Assembly: GCF_000003815.2 (NCBI RefSeq)
Contig: NC_049986.1
Location: 11,113,827 to 11,177,826, forward strand
From: Branchiostoma floridae
Lineage: Eukaryota; Chordata; Leptocardii; Amphioxiformes; Branchiostomatidae
Direction of reading: 5' to 3'
Length of the DNA stretch: 64,000 bases
Made by a program: the position numbers and the translations under genes. This document shows positions 1 to 11,334 of this stretch, piece by piece; position 1 is the stretch's first letter; every line of letters begins with the position of its first letter. The notes beneath the pieces are model-generated. The model did not search any database, was not told where the DNA came from, and saw only the letters and a list, made by a program, of their open reading frames with translations.

Positions 1-189
1 CGGGAACACTGCTATATACGGGATCATGAGACCCCGCTTATGAATATTAATTAGCTTGTGGCCTCCTCTTCGCTGATTGGCTAGATCTTTGATTCAATAA
101 CTCTCCGGCTGACGCGCACAGGTGTGGCTCTGTGCGGGGTCACGGAAGGTCACGTCAGGAGGCCAAAAGAAAACAAATTTCCCCTCAGA

Positions 190-900
190 AAAGTGCCAAA
201 ATTAATCATTTTAAAGTTGTTTATGTCAAAAATTTTACTTGAATCTTGTTACCAAGTATCTAATGCCTATGTATACCAAATTTCAGGTCATTTAATTGTA
301 ATACCAGGGTACAGGAGCCAAAAGTGTCCTTTTTTGGTCAAAAATTGGCCAAAAATCGGAAAAATAAGCACTTTGTTGCACTGTACACCAAAAGTGTTAT
401 TGAATTTATATGAAGGGATTATCAAGGCACATCTGTGTCAAATTTCAGCTCATTCGGTTGCAATACCAAGGTAGAGGAGCCAAAAGTGTCCTTTTTCGGT
501 CAAAAATTGGTAAAAAAAATCGCAAAAATAAGCACTTTGTTGTACTGTACACCAAAAGTGTTATTGAATTTATATTGGGGCATTATCAGGGCACATCTCT
601 GTCAAATTTCAGCTCATTTGGTTGTAATACCAGGGTACAGGGGCCAAAAGTGTCCTTTTTTGGTCAAAAATTGGTAAAAAAATCGCAAAAATAAGCATTT
701 TGTTGTACTGTACACCAAAAGTGTTATCGAATTTATATGAGGGCATTATCAAGGCACATCTCTGTCAAATTTCAGCTCATTTGGTTGTAATACCAGGGTA
801 CAGGGGCCAAAATATACAGTTTTGGTCTAAAATTGACCAAAAAATCTCAATAAAATCATTTTAGAGGCAGATATGAAAAAACTGAGAAAAAAGCATCAAG
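190..900. repeat. ~180 bp tandem repeat array (family A)
   Basis: About four diverged units of roughly 180 bp follow one another. Each carries phrases such as CCAAAAGTGTCCTTTTT, TGGTCAAAAATTGG, CACTTTGTTG.ACTGTACACC and CAAATTTCAG.TCATT.GGTT. Short open frames across it (124-694) only reflect the repeat and are not genes. The same family fills 9540-11220. The array leads into a GAAA-rich tract and terminal hairpins at 1021-1113, so array and tail appear to belong to one dispersed element. Confidence 0.85.
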
Positions 901-1020
901 GTATTGGCCCATTCTACCCCTGTGTCAAATTTCAGGTCATTCGGTCCAGGAACGGCGGAGATGAATCACTTTGAAGATTTGACAGGAGAAAGAAAGAAAG
1001 AAGGAAAGAAAGAAACATTA

Positions 1021-1113
1021 CGAATACAATATATTTCACCATACTATGTATGGCTGAAATATAATTACGAATACAATATATTTCACCATACTATGTATGG
1101 CTGAAATATAATA
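1021..1113 (+). repeat. Duplicated hairpin tail of repeat family A
   Basis: Two near-identical ~48 bp units each contain a hairpin with arms ATATTTCACCATAC and GTATGGCTGAAATAT around a TAT loop, preceded by ACGAATACA. They sit directly after TTTGAAGATTTGACAGGAG and a purine-rich GAAA tract. The same order (GACAGGAG, purine tract, two hairpins) is seen at 11215-11327. This looks like the 3' end of a non-autonomous element. The mobile class is not recognised. Confidence 0.7.
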
Positions 1114-1328
1114 AAGCTGCTCTGTAGTTTGCAATATTGCATACATACTTTTGTACTGGGTTTGTAGGGAAATGTTCGGGTCAACCAAAGTTTACTTTCG
1201 GATCATGTGACATTAGCCTTGACTCGCGCAGGCGTATTCTTCATTTCGTGCTACGTGTTCAGATCAGTGAACAGTTAGCAGCCTTGGTTCCACGTGCACC
1301 TGTTTGTTCCGTGTCCTTAGACGTGATC

Positions 1329-4022
1329 ATGGCGGTACCCGCTAATCCACTGAGGGGTATTGTCGTGAACAGTTGGTGGCCTGTTGTCTTGGGTTTGATT
1401 GTACTCAGTGTCATGGTTTACGATGTTTTCCTTCGTAACCAACATGCCAATCTTCTGAATTTCTCGTTGACAAACACGTCAGGGGAATCCCCCGACAAAT
1501 CTTTTGAAGGTTGCCAGGTGTCACACCTTGGAGAGGAACGCTGCTGGGCAGGCATGTGCGAAGGTTGGACATTACAATTTGCTTAAACATTCCGATTGTT
1601 GGAACTTAAAAGTTCATTCGTTACAGATAGGTAGTAAAGAACGTTATGTCGTATATTTAATGCGACTAACATATACAAACGTTACCTCCGAGAGACAAAA
1701 ATGAAAAAAATTTACTGTTGACTTGCATGCCCAAACTACCTTTATTTGAGGACTAATGCACAAAACATGTTGGTTAACACTGAGCGGCATATAACGTTGT
1801 GAACAGGAGTATGTATGCCAGCATAGTTTTGCGCAGTGTCAAAGGTGGCATAACTTTTGGTGGATGCATGATCGGGAAGCAAAGATAGCCATATGGCGTG
1901 GCGTGACGTATTATGTGAAGCTCCATTCCAGTTTGCACGTATCTTATGAACCTTAGTAAACCGTTTCTTACTCGCTTACTACATTCATTCATTCCATTCA
2001 TCAAGACCTGCACAAGGCTAGAAAAGACGCCAGTGACTACTTTGAGTCCCAAGTCAAGATGAAAGTTCAGCGCCACCTCCCGATAGACAACGGAACTTTG
2101 TACAACCAGCTACAGAGTATGAAGGCTGAGGCACTCTACCGATTCCGGAGTCAGATTGGAATCAAAGATGTCACTGGATACTTTTGGAATGATCTGGAGG
2201 TTTGTGTTAGTAGTTATTCGCGAAATTATTAAGTGTGAATTGATGGCCCTCTTTAGATTAAGGTTTGTTAACATATATGGCATGGCTTGCTTAACATTGA
2301 AACAATAAAAAACCACTGAAAATATATCAAGCTGGCCCATTCTTCATGTAAAGCCAAATAAAAAGTTGTCCTAATATGGCCCCCCCCGGACCTCCCCTGT
2401 ATTAACGTAGTTTCTAGTAGCCGGGTACCATCCGGGTAGTATTTGGCTCCTATGTTCGCTTCAGCTAAACACAAAGAAGCGACTGTATATAGTGTATAAT
2501 GAATGTCAGAGCTAGAGGCGACTGTATATAGTATATAGTATATAATGAACGCCGGAGCAAATTACTTTCCAGATGATACCCAGGCTAAGTAATTAGGCCA
2601 CATGGATGACATTCACCCGCGCATCAATATCGGCCGTTTTCAACCATATTGTAAATCGTACAAAGCAGATATATTTTAAAACATATACACTAATGTCATA
2701 GAATGGCAACGTCAAAGTCAAATAAGAAAATGTGAAAGAAAAAAAAAATTGAAGAATATAAAGTTCGGTATTCCATTTTGTGTGTTTATTTTATTGGCAT
2801 GGCAAAAAACTTCCTGACCACTCTTTTTTTTAAATATTATTATCATTCGCACGCTCGCATCAGTTTTGGGGTTTCCAAAGGATGTCATCCATATAATAAA
2901 ATCAACATGTCATTAATAAGTTCTGTACTCTGTTTCCAACAGGTTGATATGGGGAAGCTGATCTCGTCTTTGTTAAAACTCAATCAGAGAAAAGCCAAGG
3001 AAAACAGTAGGGCTAGAAGGATACATCATCACTTAATCCAAACAGAAAAGAAACAAGAGCGAGAAGCTTTCAAGAATGACAAAGAAATACTTGAACAGTC
3101 CGTAAGGGAGCTAGAGCAGAAGAAGTATGAGGAAGAGAAGAGATGGAAACTGGAGAGAGAGCGCACACAGAGGGCAAACAGGAGGGCTGAAAGGATACTT
3201 CATCAGTTAGTAGAAACAAAAAACAAACTGAAACAAGAACGAGAAGCTTTCAAACATGACAAGGAAGTTCTTGAAACGTCCGTAAAGGAGCTAGAGCAGA
3301 AGAAGTATGAGGAAGAGAAGAGACGGCAACTGGATAGGGAGCGTTCACGGAGGGCGAACAGTAGGGCTAGAACGATACATCATCAATTAGTCGAAACAGA
3401 AAATAAACAAGAACGAGAAGCTTTCAAGCATGACAAAGAAATATTTGAACAGTCCGTAAGGGAGCTAGAGAATGAGGAAGAGAACAGACGGAAACTGGAG
3501 AGAGAGCGCACACAGAGGGCGAACAGTAGGGCTGAAAGAATACACCATCAAGTAGAGTTAACTGTAAATGAAACAATTTTACTATCAAAGTTCTTAACTG
3601 ACAATGCCAACATCAGAACTTCTGCACCGTGGCGGTGGAAACTGGATCACGACAAAAACCGTATCCCTCCGGACATCACAGTTGAAGCTTGTGAATACAC
3701 ACACTGCTACAACCATCAAAACAACGACTCTAAAAACAGCGTAATACCGATAATACCAATAAAAGGGCCAGTGCTAGTTGTCATGAAGGGGGAAGAAAAG
3801 TACATGGCAAAGGTGGTCAATAATACTGTGGCTTGTGCTTGTGTCAGGCCAAATGCTTTGAGACTACGAAAAGAGGTAAACGACCGCGGTTTAAGGACCG
3901 CACCCCCCCCTTCCCGGGGCGAAATCGCTAGTGATATCGCCCCCCCCCCCCGGGGGGCGAAATCGCTAGGGTTTTCGCCCCCCTTACCCTCTTGGGGCGA
4001 AATCGCCAGGGATTTCCAGTGA
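1329..4022 (+). CDS. Membrane-anchored coiled-coil protein with C-terminal IL-17 domain
   Basis: Exons 1329-1509, 2006-2199 and 2943-4022 join in frame (phases 1 and 0), giving about 484 residues. Residues ~11-35 are hydrophobic (WWPVVLGLIVLSVMVY) after a short N-terminus, reading as a signal anchor. The rest has N-glycosylation sequons (NFS, NTS, NGT, NET, NNT), so it is probably extracellular. Residues ~144-327 are a charged coiled coil built from three ~60-residue repeats. Residues 352-428 match the IL-17 family: APWRWKLDHD..RIPPDI, then C375/C380 and C423/C425 in CACVRP. IL-17 ligands are secreted cystine-knot dimers that act through IL-17 receptors and SEFIR adaptors. The stalk and anchor are unusual. 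The frame runs into GC-rich palindromic repeat after residue ~436, and a donor-like GAG|GTAAAC at 3875/3876 could lead to another exon instead. The IL-17 domain is strong. Linkage to exons 1-2 rests on frame and splice sites only, and an uncleaved signal peptide is an alternative reading. Confidence 0.72.
2596..2913. mobile_element. Decayed Harbinger-like MITE in IL-17 gene intron 2
   Basis: The left end, TTA then GGCCACATGGATGACATTC, and the right end, GGATGTCATCCATA, match the ends of the better-kept copies at 32260, 34521, 42123 and 61964. The interior also shares the CGCGCATCA and TTTTGGGGTTTCCAAAGGATG phrases. The right terminus is degraded. It ends about 30 bp before the acceptor of exon 3. 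Confidence 0.6.
2997..3548 (+). repeat. Intragenic coiled-coil repeats
   Basis: Three full units and a partial fourth start at 2997, 3171, 3351 and 3516 (spacings 174, 180 and 165 bp, all multiples of three). Each encodes a variant of RANSRAERIHHQLVETENK, then QEREAFKHDKEI, ELEQKKYEEEKR and a basic junction such as RERSRR. High DNA identity between units suggests recent in-frame unequal duplication of the stalk. Confidence 0.9.
3906..4018. repeat. GC-rich palindromic repeat cluster
   Basis: Imperfect palindromes with the form GGGCGAAATCGCTAG followed by TGATATCGCCC repeat about three times, separated by C or G runs. A related cluster lies at 6067-6188. Here they fall inside the open frame downstream of the IL-17 domain and would encode a Pro/Arg/Gly tail if translated. 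Confidence 0.8.
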
Positions 4023-5360
4023 TTTGCATCCTTCTAGTGATTTGCATCTCCCATAAACCTATAAGGTACATTACTTTTGCTTCGTACAAATCACATCATA
4101 CCTCCATTAAATATTTTTAGCTCTTGCAGATTTATAGTGTCATCTAGTCTCATCTAGTGTCATCTAGTCTCATTCAAATGAAGCTGTAATTGACACGTTT
4201 AAGTTAACACGTCTGCAGATACTTTCGTTTAGCTGCATTTTATGATGACATTTTGTCCTGAATTAAGAAAATGACTTGCGCATTTGCACAATCTATACAT
4301 AGTGGTGCACAATTAATTTGCACATTGCACTTTAGAATTTTTGTACTTTGACATTAATTATGCAAATCAGAATCTCATTTTCATAATCATTATCTGATAT
4401 GTTTCACCTTCCATAACCTTTAAATTACATAGATTACGTGTATTAAAGTCACAACATGGAAAAACTAGAATTACATATTCGTCTCCTGAATCATGCACAT
4501 TATGTGCTAATTTGCATTTTTGCATGTCATTTCGTAAAGCCCGTGCCACTTATCCCTTATATCATGGTATGTGAAGGTAAAAAGAAAAAAGGGAAGTTCT
4601 GTTTCAGTGACACAAGCAGATTACATACATGTATCTGTAATTATCACATGTTGTTATCTATGAAAAATAATTAGTTATGAAATATATTTGAGAATGAAAT
4701 CATTTCGTCAGCCAACAATGACGTCCATTGACGTGATATAAGTATAGGATCCATTATGCTATTTTGGTCGACAGACTAACCAACAAACACAGGTACAGAA
4801 CCATTGTGCAAAATATTCTGTATACCATACGTTCTATTCCGCATCATTTTTACAAGATGATAAGTATAAAAGTTACTGTACAAGTATTATATAAGGTTTA
4901 CAAATAATCTTAAAGATAATGGATACAAACATTTAATACTAGGTTTGCTCCGAGAATGATGCAAATATCCTCAATTTGGGCTCAAAGAGGAAAGTGTTAA
5001 CCCCCTACGCTACGTTCAATATCTTTACTTCATGTCTGAGACCCTAATCACCACACTGCACTGTGCAGTTTTGCTCGAATCTACGACTGCATTGTTCCTA
5101 TTGTTACCTTCGCCAAGAAGTTTCACTTTATATTTTGGGTAGCGTTTCGAATTCTGTGTGTATTTGTGGAAAAGCGCCATCACTCAAGACCGCCTGCATT
5201 TTGTGCCTCCTAGCGGCTTGTTATTGCAGCGGAACTTCCGATATGGATATCTCGAGTTATGGACGTGCTGTTGTCATGCTTTTTAATTTTTAGCGTTAGA
5301 TAGCACATGGGGCCGACAGCAAGTGGTGTATGTTTGGGTCCCCTAGCAGCTTGTTACCTT
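4023..5360. other. Gene-poor AT-rich stretch with degraded repeats
   Basis: No supported gene. It contains a short CATCTAGT tandem repeat near 4138-4175, stretches rich in ATTTGCATAATT, and at about 5060-5360 a phrase (TGTTTGGGTCCCCTAGCAG, GAGTTATGGACG) that resembles parts of the dispersed repeat at 6840-7845 and 13003-13770. It is probably a third, decayed copy of that repeat. Confidence 0.4.
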
Positions 5361-5799
5361 CCGCAGGAAGGCTATATTTTTTGAACTGCAGGGCTGGTTT
5401 AGTACTAGTGTGAGACTGTCAAAACTGTTAGTTTTGAACAGCACAATTTGTTTCAACTCATAGACAGGTGTGTATACCTCTGTGCTGATTGGCAAATATT
5501 TACCAGTTTTGTTACAACTCAGCAACATGTGTGTTGATATGCATATGTTAATATACGTTCGTGATGTTAATAAAAGTCACCACAAATTCACAACAAAAAT
5601 GTATCTGTTCTATTTCAATGCAAAGTGTGCTTGCACCCAACCAGGTAGGATCGGCTTCACAGGTACTGTATCTCATCTTAACATACTAAGGTGTCACGTA
5701 TATATAGATACCAGGTAACACACTATATACGTTACATCCAAGTACCATATTGTTCCTGGTAGCTCGATTAATATGCAGTAACAAGCTGCAAGTTAAGTA

Positions 5800-5990
5800 T
5801 CTTAAGGCTATGTAAAAAAGTAGGTAAATATATACAAAAGTATATATACATATATCTATAAGTATATATCTATAAGTATATATATACAAAAGTATATATA
5901 TTTCCCTTGTAAACCCTATATATATAAGTATATATATACAAAATTATATATATACAAAAGTATATATATATATATATATACAAAAGTAGG
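5800..5990. repeat. TATATACAAAAG microsatellite
   Basis: An AT-rich tract made of TATATATACAAAAGTA variants. Low-complexity DNA without coding potential. Confidence 0.9.
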
Positions 5991-6066
5991 TAACAAGACA
6001 GTGCTAATCATTATCACAGCAATAGGATTAAGATTCAACCGAACACTCTAGAAAACGGGAAGGATA

Positions 6067-6190
6067 TCCCTAGGGGGGGCGAAAACGCTGGGATTGGGGG
6101 GGGGGGCGAAAACACCAGAGGGGGGCGAAAACGCTAGCGATCTCGCCCCCCGGGGGGGCGAGATCGCGGGGGGGGGCGAGATCGCTGTCA
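6067..6190. repeat. Second GC-rich palindromic repeat cluster
   Basis: G-runs alternate with GGGCGAAAACGCTGGG, GGGCGAAAACGCTAGCGA and GGGCGAGATCGC. The unit CGCTAGCGATCTCGCCCC forms the same CTAG-centred palindrome as the cluster at 3906-4018. G-runs of eight or more could be polymorphic or partly mis-assembled. Confidence 0.75.
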
Positions 6191-6839
6191 CACCGGTACC
6201 CACCCCTAACCGCAGCTATCGAACACGCCGCGCACCGGCAGAATGAAATGTAATACCCCAAAAGTATCGAAATGTGTGCAGGAATAGGCCACTACGTAAT
6301 TGCATGAAATGTATCAAGTCAATGTTAAGTGTCTGTCTGGATATTATTCTTGATTTTGTTTATTCAAGTTTATTTGCCTGAACAAGCCAGTTTTACCTTA
6401 TCTGGCAATATCCTTGCCAAACATTGATATGATTCTATGTTATGTTCGAGTTACGTCAAGTCGACAACACACACGGTTCGTCGTATGCCAGCACTAGTCT
6501 TTTGATTCAACTGTTTTTACAAGGTTGCGTGCTCACGCGATAATTTGTGAACAAAAGCATACCGTCGACAGAGAGAATACTAGTTGCATTTTCTCAGACA
6601 GGCCGACTGTAGTACGCATATGTGGTAACGTTTATGTGAGGATAAACTTCGGATGATGTGTTACGTTAACTGGCATATAATGCAGAAGTGAGCCATGTTC
6701 GTTTTCATCCACAGTACTGAATAGGAACCCAAGTTCATGTATAGAGCTGTTGACTGAATGAAACACGGATTGGTGTATAGTTAACCGATTTTTTTTAATC
6801 AACAAGAAAATGTGAGCACAAAAAACATACGATAACTAG

Positions 6840-7746
6840 GGTTCCAGCAACTTCCAGGACCCCATATCTTCGCCAAATGATCCTAACCTTTCTTTACAAC
6901 TGCTGTGTTGTGTTATCAATTATTCTGTTCTCATTTGCATAAATTATATCAGTTGATCATCTCCTCCAACAGACAACAGACGCACACAATCTATGTTAAG
7001 AAAGAAGGCTGCTTTTATTGCATTTTCTGATAATTTATATCATAATTACATAACACTACTGTACATAACTTTCAAATGCTACATGTAAGAAGTTTGTAAT
7101 TTACCACAATGGAATTATAGCATTTTCTTATTATGCAAATTAGGTCTTTATTTTGCATAATATATATATCAATCAATATCATTCTCGGTTAAAAATGTCA
7201 CATGTTGTAATGGTCCCATAATGGAGCGGGTTTACAACATTTCCTAATTAATAATGCGAATTAGATACCAATTTGCATAATCAATATGTCATTATATGAA
7301 GCATCACTTCAGCTATCAACATAGCAAAAATCATAACAATCCGTTAACCCCTTCTTGAGTTATTCCCTTCTAAAGTCTGACACTAAACCTGCCCTGCAGT
7401 TTCAACACAAGCCGCTAGGGGGCTCAAATCTACGCCACTCACTCTCGGCATCAAGAGCTGTCTATCACTCAAAAACCATAGCCACAGCATGTTCAGAACT
7501 TGAGATATCAATATCAACGTTTCAAACTATCTGCCACCAAAAAGTAAAGACTATAGCACATCCAGATCAAAGGATTAAAAAAAACGAATTTCAGTGCAGT
7601 ACCAAGGTCACATACCAGGGGCCCCAAAATTGACCTTGACCTTTGTCTTCCCAACACCTACCCACATACCAAATATCATGGCAATCCGTCCAGAGGTTCT
7701 TTAGTTATGCTGACCACAAATACCCGGAAAAACAAACAAACACACA

Positions 7747-7811
<65 letters not shown>

Positions 7812-7845
7812 GACTATATCTCCATTTTTTCATGGAGATAAATAT
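6840..7845 (-). repeat. Dispersed repeat B, reverse copy, with (CA)n tract
   Basis: Read on the minus strand, this matches 13003-13770. It begins with a hairpin (TATCTCCA/TGGAGATA at 7817-7840), then a long CA/TG microsatellite (7739-7810), a shared block containing GACCTTGACCTTTGTCTTC, and an AT-rich part with ATTTGCATAA. The far boundary is approximate. Short frames at 7355-8029 are repeat-derived and not genes. Confidence 0.7.
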
Positions 7846-8699
7846 AATCACGGGTACGTTGGTTGCTATGAAGACTAATCTCAGAGGAAAAGTGAATTCA
7901 TTTGGAATAATTTCGTGGATTCACATGGAGGCGGGTTTTGTAAGACCACCAAAATCCAAGCCCGATTTGACTTCTGTCTCAGCTAAGACATCTCGCGCTG
8001 CCGCAGTGTATGTAAATGAGATGAAATGAAGACAACCTTCATCTCATGCGTCAGAGTACCAGACCTAACACAAAAGGTTACCTGTTTACATGGGCTACCC
8101 AAGTACCTTACCATTGCAAACTCGCGGTGCGTGAACAGTAATCAAACAACTCTTTTGAACTTTAGACGTCGCTTGGACAAAGCATGGTAGTGTCCGTGAC
8201 TATTACTAGGGTACGCTCAAACACTGGTCTGTTCAGTCTTGCGTCGGGATCAAATAGCAGGACTTTCAGGACTACACTTGCAACAACAGGTGTACTTTTT
8301 AGATTCGCGGATCTGACTTGGAACACAATACTTGGCTAAAGAACGGGAACCGTACAATCTTTCCTTGCAATCTGAGGTATGTGTGAAACAAGTTTATTCC
8401 TAACTAGATTCGTACATGGTCTGTTCCATAAGCCATATTTGAAACTTTGTAATTACAATTTTATCGCGTCTTACCAGAACTTCGTGTTTCTGTTGTGTTT
8501 TCATGTCTAGAGGTTCATCATTATCGGCTTGTCTTGAGTCAGGAAAATACTTACGAAATGAATACAAACTAGAAAGGCCGACATTTGCTTGAGAGCAAAT
8601 ACAGCATATTTCAGCCATCTCCCTCCCCATGCAACAATAGACTATTTCAAAATCACCCATTTGAAAAATCACTTTTACTAATGACGGTTTAACCAAAGA

Positions 8700-9385
8700 A
8701 TGAATCTTACAAAATTCCCCCGTTCAAGAATGGACTCCAGTGCACCCTATGTGAATTTACACAATAGACCAGTCCAGAAATACTCCCACTGAAACCTTGG
8801 CCTTTTGAATAAGAAACCAAATCCAAAATTGAATTTAGCAAAATAAAGGTCCCAGTGCATGAAAAGGTATAATAGACCAGTCTAAAAACACTTCCACTAA
8901 AAATTGAATTTTGAATCATCACCCGTCCAAACTGAATTTGAAAAAATCCCCCTTCCGTGTGCAAAAAATGGACTCTTCCATGTAAAGTAGAGCAGTCCAA
9001 AAATACATCCGCTAAAATAGGACTTTGACATAATCACTGAAGTCCCAAAAATGGATTTAAAAAAAAAGCCAATGGATTTTTAAAAAATCCCCCCTCCATG
9101 CAAGAATGGACTCTTCCAGCACACCCATTTAAAATTGCAAATTAGACCAGTCCAAAAATAACCCTACTGAAAGACTTTGACAAACTAGAAGTCGCCAAAG
9201 TCCAAAATATGAATTTAACCCCCCCCCCCCCCTCCGTGCGAGAATAGACTCTTCCAGCACACCTTCTGTAAAACTGCAAAACAGACCTGTCCAAAAATAC
9301 ACCCACTGAAAGACTTCACCAGTCCGAGGATGAATTTAAAAAAAAGGAACCCCTCCGTGTAAGAATGGACTCTTCCAGATAACAC
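8700..9385. repeat. Tandem array of ~110-130 bp units
   Basis: About five to six diverged units contain AAGAATGGACTCTTCCAGCA, AGACCAGTCCAAAAATAC and CCACTGAAAGACTTTGAC phrases joined by A-runs and C-runs. A single related piece recurs near 10265-10315. No coding potential beyond frames created by the repeat. Confidence 0.75.
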
Positions 9386-9539
9386 CGGACTCGCTGATTG
9401 GCTGTCACACCCCCCCCTCTTTAGGATAAGTGATTCAGGCTAAGTGATTGGTTACCTATCTAATTAGATTAAATAGACATATATGCCAATAGGTGCAATC
9501 TGCAGCTGAAAATAGGTGCAATCTGGCTATTGGAAAATG

Positions 9540-11330
9540 ACAAAAAAATCCCCAAATATATCATTTTGACGTAGTCTATGACAAAAATTATACATGTGTC
9601 ATTTGAATAAATATCTAGTGCACCATTTTACCAAAATTTAGGTCATTTGGTTTTAAAACCAGAGCACAAGAGCCAAAAGTGTACTTTTTGGTCATAAAAT
9701 GGCCAAATAATCGCAAAATTAAGCATTTTGTTGTACTGTATGCCTCAACTGTTAATGAATCCATGTGCGCATATGTCTAGGGCACTCCTATACTAAATTT
9801 CAGGTCATCCGGTTCTAAAACCAAGGTACAGGAGCCAAAAGTGTCCTTTTTGGTCAAAAAATGACCAAAAAATCGCAAAAATAAGCATTTCGTTATACTG
9901 TACACCAAAAGTAGTATTGAATTTATATGGGGGAATTATCAAGGCACATCTGTGCCAAATTTCAGCTCATTCGGTTATAATACCAGGGTACAGGGGGCCC
10001 AAATATACAGTTTTGGTCTTAAGATGACCAAAAAACCTTAATAAAATCATTTTAAAGGCAGATATGAAAAAAATGAAAAAAACGTCTGGGGGTATTGGCC
10101 CACTCTACCCTTGTGTCAAATTTCAAGTCAATCAGTTCAGGAACAACGGAGATACCGTGTTCCGAAGATTTGACAGGAGAAAGAAAGAAAGAAAGAAGAA
10201 ACACTAGAAAGGCCGACATTTGCTTGGGAGCAAATACAGCATATTGCAATCCATCTTCATACAATAAAGGACTCTTCCAGAACACCCCAATCTATGCAAA
10301 ATGGACCAGTCTATGTGGCCCATTTCCCATATATAGTGCTAAAGCTACCCCAACACCAAATTCCAGATCAATTGGCTTTCTCATGACACAGGAAGCAAAA
10401 ATGTACATTTTTGGTCAATAATGGCAAAAAATACCAAATTTCACAATTTTTGTTTGACGTACACCATAGGTGTGAATAGAGCCCTGTGGCTACATACCGT
10501 ACGCACCTTCATACCAAATTTCAGACCATTTGGTTTTCATACATAGGCACAAGAGCCAAAACTTAACATTTTTAGTCCATAAATGGCAAAAAATCCCAAA
10601 ATTCAACAATTCAAGGTAATGTATGCCCAAAGTGAAAATGAGGTACTGTGGGCACATGCCAGACACACCTTCATGCCGAATTTCAGGTCATTAGGTTTTC
10701 ATACAAGGGTATAGGAGCCAAAAGTAAACATTTTTAGTCAAAAATGGCCGAAAAACCCAAAATAACTAAATTTTGAAATGATTGATAACAAAAGCGCTAA
10801 TGTGGTCCTGTTGTCATATGTCCAATGCACCTATCTACGAAATTGCAGGTTATTTGGTTCCAATGCAAGGGCATAGGAGCCCAAAATATACATTTTTAGT
10901 CAAAAATGGCCAAAACATCCCAAAATAACTAATTTCTAAGTTATCTATGACAAAAATGTTGATGGGGTCCTGTGGTCATATGCCCAATGCACCTCTGTAC
11001 CAAATTTCAGGCCATTAGGTTGTAATACCAGGGCACAGGGTCCCAAAATATACATAATTGGTCTAAAAATGACCAAAACCCCTAAATATCATAAATTCTA
11101 AGGCCTCTATCAATAAAGTGAAAAAAACACCCGGGGGTATTTGCTATTTCTACCACCCTGCCAAATTTCAGCTCATTTGGTCCAAAAATGAAAAAGTTGA
11201 ATCCATTTGAAGAATTTGACAGGAGAAGAAGAAACTCAGCAAAAACAATATATTGCAATCCCATACTATGTATGGATTGCAATATAACAATATATTTCAC
11301 CATACCTATGGTATGGCTGAAATATAATGA
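9540..11330. repeat. Second family A tandem array with hairpin tail
   Basis: About eight diverged ~180-200 bp units carry CAAATTTCAGGTCATT, GGAGCCAAAAGT, TTTTTGGTCAAAAATGGCC and related phrases. A purine-rich GACAGGAGAAAG tract occurs at ~10165 and again at ~11218. The second leads to two hairpins at 11249-11285 and 11292-11325. It is organised like 190-1113, so both are copies of one element family. Confidence 0.85.
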
Positions 11331-11334
11331 AGCT

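Noticed and set aside
124-694. Overlapping open frames of 80-116 codons
   Set aside because: They follow the ~180 bp repeat and encode the same degenerate phrases in different frames. No splice or start context.
7643-8029. 128-codon frame with a Thr-His run
   Set aside because: The run is the (CA)n microsatellite translated, and the flanks are dispersed repeat B.
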